Assembly (NCBI GenBank): GCA_003971905.1
Contig: RSEE01000033.1
Location: 15,001 to 79,000 of the forward strand
Direction: 5' to 3'
DNA from: Moniliella sp. 'wahieum'
Lineage: Eukaryota; Basidiomycota; Moniliellomycetes; Moniliellales; Moniliellaceae
DNA: 64,000 nt
Notes under the pieces: generated by a model
Seen by the model: only the letters and a program-made list of their open reading frames with translations
Told to the model about the DNA's origin: nothing
The model's database searches: none
Shown: positions 56,680-64,000 of the stretch, one piece after another
How the letters are laid out: each line of letters begins with the position of its first letter
Numbering within the stretch: position 1 is the stretch's first letter
Position numbers and translations under genes: made by a program

Positions 56680-58963
56680 ACGGGAAACAACACACGCAAG
56701 GTCCACCGGTCGAGCTGGAGGCCTGAGCTTCCTCGAGCATCGAGCGGGGCCAAGGCGCGTAGATTAGATAACGCGAGGCAGCGCCAGAGTCGGCAGGGTC
56801 CCGGACCAAGGTAAAGTATGGGGGGAACTCATTGGCGCTCAAGTCAAAGTAAGGATGACTGAGCGCATCTTGGACCGACAGTCGTTTGGCCGGGTCGTAC
56901 TCCAGCAGCCACGGAGGAGGTGGAGGAAACGGTAGTTGTGTCTGTGGTATGCGCCCTTGTAGGTGACCATCTGGGCGAGTTTTTTCGTGGCGCGCACGTA
57001 GCGCAGCGAGGTGCGCGGCGTCTGCGTGGTAGGAAAGTAGAGGTGCCCGTTTCGGAAATAGGCGGGTTTGGACCGTTGCGCCTGAGCACGAAACTCGGCT
57101 GGCATGGGGCCTAGCACGGCCTCCATGAGCGCCAAGTGTTCCAGGTCGTCGTGGGTTTGGAACGGGCTTCGCCCGTGTGGAACTCAATGAGATGCACCCA
57201 ATGCTCCATGCTCGCATGGGAAGGACCAGCCCATGCCCAACAGAATCTCCGGCGCGCGGTAGTGCCGTGTGGACACGACGCTCGAGTGGTACTCATCGTT
57301 AAAGGTGGCCGAGCCAAAATCAATCAGGCGAAGCGCGGTATTCTTCAAAATTTTCCACCGCTTCGAGTTGACAGCGCGGGCGGAATAGGGCTTGGTGACG
57401 AAATCCGTCTCTTCAAGCAAGACGTTCTCGGGCTTAAGGTCGGTGTGGACCAACTGGAGCGAATGCATAAACGAAACGCTCTTGAGCATTTGCTTGGCAA
57501 AACTCCAAATGTGAGTGGCAGGGAACGGATGGAACTCATTCTCCCTCATAAAGTCAAACACGATTTGGACAGCACTCGGTCACAATGCAAACGTGGTTCT
57601 GGTAGTCAAACGTCGACACGAGCTGGATGCATCGGTGTTCATTGTCCGGGTCGTTTTCGCGCAGCGTGCGCAACGCCCGAACCTCAATCTCCGACGCATC
57701 GCGGTATTTTTGCACGGCACGATCACCTTGATCGCCACGCGGGACCGGTGCGCCCGGTCAAAGCTTCGACCACCTTACCAAACGTACCCTGCCCCAGCTG
57801 AGACAGGATCTGAATCGCGGTGTAATGTTGTGCCCGGACGGACAATAAAGTGACCCTCTATGTCGTCGACAGGCAGGGCCGCCTCACGCGGGGAAAGCAC
57901 ATCAGGCGAGAACACATTCTGTCTTTTTGGTTAGCTCGTCCGTCCAGTAGGACGATAAAAGGGGTGTAACGTACCGAAGAGAATCACGCTTTCGTCCGCC
58001 ACAGAGCGCGTCTCGTGCGCCGCAACACGCGACGGTAGAGGACCGAGCAGCGTCGCCGAGCGGAGCGTGCGCGGTGCGGCTGCGAGGACGGGGGGGATGG
58101 GGGGAATGGGGGGGATGGGTAGGAGGCGGCGATGGAAGGGAGGACCGAGAGGGGGTCGGGGCGGGTGCACCATGGGCATGCACTTGATCCTGCGACATCG
58201 ACGTGCGTGCCGCCTTGTTTGTGAGTGCGCCTCGGCGTCAGGTGCACGCTTGCGCTTGGAGCTGGTGCCGACGCTCGTTTGGGACAAGGAGGAATCGCCA
58301 TCCGCGCTGCACCTACGCCTGTCGAAGCGCCCGTGCCACCGCGGTGGGACGTAGGGAAGAACGGGGCGGGATCATCGAGACCGACACGAGACCTCTTAAG
58401 CACGGGGCGGATCGTCCTCTGCATCCGCTTCCGCACACGCGTCCGTGGCTCCCAAGCACGCTCGTTTGGGACAAGGATGGACCATCTCGCCGCGCTGCGC
58501 CTACCGCCGTACGAAGCGTTCCTGGCCGACGCGGCGGGATGAGGGGAGGGGGTGGGGCGTAATCACCGAGGCGAGATCGCTTGATGACAGGGGGGGTCGT
58601 CGTCCTCAGAGCGCTTACGCACACGCGTCCGTGGCTCTCGAGCCGAGGTAAATGTAGCGGGATCATAGCGGGTGAACCGCAGGCGCGTCGAGCGCCGCAG
58701 CCCACCGGTCAACATGGGATCATGCACAATAGGTTCATACTCAAAGTCCTCGGGACCCATGGGGCGGGCGGGGGCACATTGGCATCGTCGAACCACGAGG
58801 CGAGATGGGGGTATCCGACCTCGGATGGCGCGGGAGAAGGGTGGCGATGCGCCTCGCTGTCGAGGCGAAGGGAAGAATGATCGCGGCCGTTGATGCGCTC
58901 CCGAACGCTGCGCGCAGCGTGGGAGGCAGGGGCGCGGGCACGCTGGGTGGAGGGGGTGGCCAT
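56680..58963 (-). CDS. LAMMER (CLK) dual-specificity protein kinase
   Basis: CMGC-group kinase of the Kns1/Lkh1/CLK type; phosphorylates SR-like splicing factors and other nuclear targets. N-terminus (from ATG 58963, MATPSTQRARAPASHAARS) is long, basic and disordered, with RKRSEDDD-type clusters that could be nuclear signals. Kinase domain: Gly-rich loop LSQLGQGTFGKVV, catalytic LVHTDLKPENVLL, LRLIDFGSATF, VVSTRHYRAPEILLGMGWS and the diagnostic LAMMER-box equivalent DLEHLALMEAVLGPMP, then DPAKRLSVQDALSHPYF. The intron 57974-57919 begins GTACGT; others are likely. Many frame changes are needed (57870-57560, 57190, 56910). The stop is not certain. Confidence 0.87.
58271..58648 (-). repeat. Tandem duplication within kinase N-terminal region
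   Basis: Two units of about 188 bp (58271-58459 and 58460-58648) share blocks such as ACGCTCGTTTGGGACAAGGA and ACACGCGTCCGTGGCTC. Each encodes a basic segment beginning REPRTRVRKR and containing IKRSR or LKRSR, then VGAAR. The unit thus duplicates a possible nuclear-localisation patch. Confidence 0.7.
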
Positions 58964-59700
58964 GGGAGGCAACTGGGGGGCGAGGGCCGTGGGTGGCGGC
59001 GGGGAGCTAGCGGGGCGCTGAGCCGGACTCCTCAGTGGCTGCGATGCCGATGGGGGCGGGGAGGGCGATTGGGAGGACGGTGGGGAGGACGGTGGGGAGG
59101 ACGGTGGGGAGGATGGCGGGAAGGGCGATGGGGATGGCGGTGCAGATGACGGGGGGGATGGGATGAGATGGTGATGGGGCAGAGCGGTGGCGGTGACGGT
59201 GACGGTGGCGGACAGACCAAGACAGGCGGGCCGACAGCCAGGCACCGCAGCCTCCGAGCCACAAACAGACACGCCTGCTTACCTCATCCGTCCCCTGCCC
59301 GTGCGCTTTGGAGGCTGGATGCGCTCTTTTGCCCACTCTCGCTTGAACATTTGATTTCTGCGCTATTTCATCCGCAGCAACCACACGGGGGCGCCTCAGC
59401 CATCAGCCATCCCAACGGCTCCCTATCGCTGAGTTTTCTTCTCTGCTGCCCCACACTCCACAGCAAAACGGGAGCATCTATCGTCATCGCCGGTAGCCCC
59501 GCCACAACACTCGCTACGCGCTTGCCCGTCACGGCTAAACAGGACAGAGAAAAACGCAGTCGTAACCGTGCGCAGCGAGCAAACCCCACGCGCCGTCTCA
59601 CCACAGCCTCTCCTTCAGCGTCATTAGTTATCAGCCCCACAGACGTGACTTGCCGCACGGACGCTGGCCCCGGCACCGTGAAGACAAAAACTCAAGACTA
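58964..59700. other. Kinase upstream region, no supported gene
   Basis: Includes the GGGGAGGACGGT array. A plus-strand frame (59168-59701) is open but low-complexity at first and matches no family. Confidence 0.5.
59071..59115 (+). repeat. GGGGAGGACGGT dodecamer array
   Basis: About four tandem 12-bp units, upstream of the kinase start. Confidence 0.8.
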
Positions 59701-62640
59701 AAGGCTTCCGCTGAGAGCCACAGGATGCTGTATCTATAGGCCGCCTCGCTTCGGCCTCTAAATGAACCAGTATATTATATACCTGCACTGTCATGGGGGA
59801 GGTCCCGAGGTGGGACCCACCCCTGTAGGTTAGGGGTTCCAACCCTTGGACGACCAATCGGAGCCACGTACGGCCTCAGATCCTGGTCGAACCGAGCAGG
59901 TGTAGAGGCGAGGGAGCGACCCTCTAGGTGGGGTGGCTGCTTGCGAACAAAGGCAGGAGCTCAGGCCCTCCAAGGTAGGAGCAGCGTACGGAGGTAGCCA
60001 GGCCAGTTGAAGGGGTCCAGGAACACCTCCTGGGTACCGTGGGTTGCCTGGGGCTTTGCTGCACTCGATGCGCTGTAGTAGGCGGAACCAGACGGAGTCC
60101 TAACGAAGAGCAAGGGCTACTCAGAGTAACCGCGGCTTGCAGGGGAATCAACGTGAGTCGTAAATTCGTAAGGGTGTGGTAGAAAGGAAGAATGGCGAGA
60201 GAGGAATGGAAAGTTGGAACAGGGATGGGCGTAACAGGTTGGTCGATAAGGACCACAGCTAGCAAGCCTTAGACAGGGCGGCTTGTATACAGAAGGAACC
60301 AACAGGCCTCAAGTGCCTCATTACGGTTAAAACAGAATGTGGGGAACTTCAGAGAGGTACAGACTACCGCACAGTCCGTGCTCTCAAAGGCGCTGACGCT
60401 GCGCAATCGGGCACAGCAGGTATGACGCGTGTTGGGATGAGACGCCTACGACAGGCGGGGCTCCGTGCGGAGGGAAACCGAGAGACCTATAACATGCACC
60501 GTGGGGAGTGTGTTAGTTGTTGAAGATGACTAGTAACGAGAAGATGACTGGCTGGGATTCGAGAACGAGAAGCTGTGCACAGTCCCTTGGGCTCTTTCTT
60601 TGTCCCTTACAAGTGCAGTTCTCAGTCAACATGTGAGTCGTGCACATATGTCTCGTTGGGAGTTATTCTTGTTGAGTCATCCAAAGGAGACCCAGGTGGG
60701 AAAAAGGTGGTTCAGGCCACACCACATGGCGCGAATAGATTAGTATGGAGATGACGCGATCCTTTGTCGTTATAGTGGAGAGGCCTCGATTTATCCATCG
60801 CTGGCATGAACTCTTTGGGGTAGAAGCCGCATATACTACAATAGGTGTATATGATGGGGGGGTTCCCACCTCATCGACGCCATATGCTCGATCCCGAGTA
60901 GACACACAACATCATAACAAAAGTAACCACAGAAGGGGTTGATTTTCTTAATGAGAAAGAGGAAACTGGTATGGAACAGTACATGTGTCGGGATGATGCA
61001 AGTCCTCTAGGATATGTATCAATCAACGAGAGTAGTCTGTTCTCCTTCTGCGATGAAGACACGTCTGTCAGCCTCAGGCCAGAACCATCACAAAGATGAA
61101 TGACCCACCAATAATCAGCATCCCAATCTTTAACATCTCGTTTGGGTGCACTCATGTAAAGGAATACGGACCAAAATGCTGTGGCTCTCCACCAACGCCG
61201 CAAAAGGACCCAGAAGGTGATACTTGTTACCCAGTCAGAATGTAGCGACAAATCAACGCGTTTTTGGGAACCACAAGGACGGGATCTAGAGCACACGAGA
61301 GCAGAAGGAGAGGGTGTCGTGCAGTGATCAGAACGGAGAGGACACATTGGAAAAATAGGCTCGGCCACCCGAGGCGCTTGGGGGGCACAGTTCAACCAAA
61401 AGTGTGGAATCTCCCTGCGTCTATACATAGCTATCCCTATGTGTGCATTAATGCAACATAATACGGCATGACCGAATCTGTTCTTGAGACGTGCGCCAAA
61501 GTAAAAGGGAGTGAGGGGAAAAGGAAACACGATCCATATACACTCTTGGTCAATCGGACCCCAACAACAAAAAGGCTTAATCTATTGTCCGTCGAAAACT
61601 AAGGTGTCCTGCAGGACGGGGAGAGGAAAAAGAGAACCGAGACAGGTCTCGTTCGTAGAAACGCACGGATGTGTTTGAGGGGGAAAGACTGGTGGGGAAC
61701 TGACTAGTGCCTCCCGAGTGTTAACCACACCACGGTCGATGATTGCAGCAGTACCAGAAACAATGTTATAGGCTTAGAAATTCAGGGTATAGCAGTAGTG
61801 CAAAAGCGGGGTCATCTGACCATCACGGGCATGAGAACCTCTCTCAGAGGTAGGAGTAGGTAGGAGCTCGATGAGAGAACGATCCTCTCCGAGACCTTGT
61901 AGGGAAGAGAGTGATATATAGACACAGGAACAATGGCGATATGAGCTCACGGTTGGGGGGATGTCATGGTGGGAGAGGGGTTGGCATCGCCTGGTAAGAA
62001 CGGTTGCATTTGGGGCTTCGTCGGCCGATTGTGTGTCAAAGGAAGGTGTAGAGATGAAGGCTGCGCTGGGATGCACTGGGTCAGGCAACACAACGGAGGC
62101 GCAAATAAGCCGGCTTCGGAGCAGTAGACTGTGGTGGCGCGAGCGATTCTTTCTCCTGATGGTAGGGCGGCAACTATGTTCCCCCGGGAATGTGCAATGG
62201 GTGCCGCGGCACTGATGGATGTGCGTGTGTCCAGTGCTGTTGCAGACAGAGGAAGGGGCATTGTTGAAGTTGGCGAACATGTAGGGGGGTTAGGGGGGAG
62301 GGCGGTTGGGCTGGCGCTGGGGGCGTCAAAGTGGTAAGAAGAGGTGGGTTGAGGGCTGAAGGTGGGGATGACTGGAGATCAAGTCCAGCGACGGAAGCAG
62401 CATTGGGATGATGTCGATGATGGTCCACACGAACCCTCGGTTGCCGGCTGTGTGCGCCGCAGTTTGTCACCATTTTGCGGGGATACACCTGCCGCCTCGC
62501 TACTATACATCGCCTCCCTCTAGCAATAGTAGAGCTGAGTAGACCCCCGTGTCCGCAGAGCAAGATCCGTGTTCGCGATAATACTCATCTCTACCATATA
62601 GTGCACCCGCTATTACTACTACTATACAAGCACAGGAGCG
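59701..62640. other. AT-richer unassigned region, possibly old repeats
   Basis: About 2.9 kb with no intact gene. Minus-strand frames at 60663-61530 and 61774-62280 are longer than chance would suggest for this composition but match no family I recognise. The setting resembles the decayed repeats at 23-28 kb, so an old element is possible; there are no clear terminal repeats. Confidence 0.4.
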
Positions 62641-63590
62641 ACACACTTAGCTTGCATTGACAGGATCGGTCGTGTTTGCGTGCGCTGGTTGGATGGTGAC
62701 CATGGGACGTGGGGTGGCGGCCAGAGTGGACAGAATGGGGGCGAAGACCGCGCGACGGTGTGGGGAATGGGACGGAACGCTGGGGTAAGTTTCCCAGGCG
62801 CAGAGGGAAGCGGCCGAACTACACCAGTTATTTCAACGTTGTATCCTGCTGGGTGGTGATGTGTGATGTGTGATGTGTGATGTGTGATGCATGTATGCGC
62901 CACCCAGCCAGCATGCCAGCACTGGAGGAGTGTGTGTGCACAGACAGGCGCCACGCCCTTTTGTCCTGGCCGGACGGGCAGAGCCAGCGATTGGCGATGC
63001 ATGATGCAGGGGGGTTGGTTGTACGTATGCGCGCGTCCGCTGAAAGCGTCAAGCGTTCAAGACGTACGTTCAAGAGCTTACATGCTACACCGCCTCAGTT
63101 TCAAGTGGAAGCGCCATCGTGCATCGCGCTAGAAAAAGCGCTTTAAAGTACGTGGGGTTGGGCTCCACCTCGTGTGCTCTGCACATGCATGATGCAATGC
63201 ATGATGCACACTGCGTGATATGTGACGGCGCCTGTCCCAACCCATGCCAGCCGCACTAGGCCAGTCTGTGCCCGACCACCCGCACACCGCCGGCGCACGG
63301 CCACACCGTCAGTCACCAGTCACGTGAGCGCGCCCCCAATCTAGGTTCGAGCAATCGCAGCACACGCCGCCGGGCACGGGGCCAGTCTCAGCAGCGCTGT
63401 GGCCCCCCCAACATCCCATCCGCTCGCCTGCATCCAACCACGCCCCGCCGCCCCCGTCGCCCGTTGGCCCGCCGTCGTGGGCAGCAGCCAGTGCGTTGCC
63501 ACTCCGCTGTGCTTCCCAGCGCCCCTCGCCCCGTCCGGCTGCCGCTTGGCGGAGACGCATCGCAGCGTGTCGTAGCCAGCACTGCGTACG
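62641..63590. other. Intergenic with heptamer repeat and TGCATGATGCA motifs
   Basis: GTGATGT heptamers at about 62859-62890; motif copies at 62996-63008 and 63185-63208. No gene seen. Confidence 0.5.
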
Positions 63591-64000
63591 ATGCCCTTTC
63601 CCTCCGCCCGCCCCGACCCCCCGCCCACGTCCTGGCCTGCTCGCAGCGCTGCCCGCGCCGCTGCCGCGCTTGGCTTTGGGCCGCATGCCCATGCCCATGC
63701 CCCTGTCCCTGCCCCCGCCAAGCAAAAGGCATGTGGCACGGCAAGGCCACGAGCAAGGGCAAGGGCAAGAGCAGAGCAAGCCCAAGACCAAGACCCCCGG
63801 CAAGCCCCCCACGCCTCCGCTTCCGCTTCCACGCTCGCGCCGCCTTCTTCCCATTCGAGCCGTCCCTTCGTTGGGAGTGCGCTTTCTACAGATACGTTGC
63901 CTCGCACAGAGGACAAAAGCCGCCCCCCCACCCATCCCCCCCCCTCACGACCCCCACCCGCTGCCGTCACCTTTGCCCGATTCCACAGATAACAACACCC
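63591..64000 (+). CDS. Possible 5' end of a gene running off the window
   Basis: ATG at 63591 opens MPFPSARPDPPPTSWPARSA in a C-rich stretch like the leaders and N-termini of other genes here. A Lys/Gly-rich stretch (near 63720-63790) is seen in an alternative frame. No domain before the window ends. Could equally be GC-biased noncoding DNA. Confidence 0.2.

Noticed and set aside
59168-59701. 177-residue plus-strand frame upstream of the kinase
   Set aside because: Begins in a GGT/GAC repeat and shows no domain. A CCGCAG acceptor-like site near 59376 is suggestive but not enough.
1-64000. CRISPR arrays, operons or prokaryotic signals
   Set aside because: Nuclear rRNA, spliceosomal introns and gene families are all eukaryotic; no spaced identical repeats were seen.

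Overview
The window reads as nuclear DNA of a GC-rich basidiomycete fungus. The 5.8S gene and the first third of the large-subunit (LSU) rRNA look like Ustilaginomycotina, perhaps near Malassezia or Moniliella; this placement is from remembered sequence features, not a search. Genes are compact, have short spliceosomal introns, and the 5' splice sites are almost all GT(A/G)CG(T/C).

Layout. 1-2631: tail of ITS1, 5.8S, a short ITS2 and about two thirds of an LSU gene. The LSU gene breaks off exactly at the site used by R1-type rDNA retroelements in animals. 2632-9378: about 6.7 kb without an intact gene. It opens with a strong hairpin at the LSU break, carries a second diverged copy of the LSU target flank at 3945-3993, and continues into decayed retroelement-like sequence. 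9379-21617: host genes for an AMP-forming acyl/coumarate-CoA ligase, tRNA-Glu, the translation GTPase DRG1/RBG1, the H3K4 methyltransferase SET1, a mitochondrial-type thiolase and a TPR protein. 22910-27648: a repeat-rich island with two solo LTRs in opposite orientation, each with a 5-bp target duplication, plus tRNA-Ala and a SERF gene. 28573-42204: TLC-domain membrane protein, ATP synthase subunit k, BUD23 and UTP5 (divergent, sharing a 299-bp promoter), glucose-6-phosphate dehydrogenase, RAB4 and an SNG1-family membrane protein. 45870-58963: response regulator, aldo-keto reductase, G-protein gamma subunit, DUF2015 protein, ARL5-like GTPase, TPT-family transporter and a LAMMER kinase. 59-64 kb: mostly unassigned sequence, with a possible partial gene at the edge.

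The genes form no pathway cluster; they are ordinary housekeeping and trafficking genes. BUD23 and UTP5 both act in small-subunit ribosome biogenesis, which fits their shared promoter.

Caution: many conserved genes show single-base frame breaks while the protein on either side is well conserved. This is most simply explained by indel errors in the assembly, so gene spans below often cross several reading frames and should not be read as pseudogenes without read evidence.
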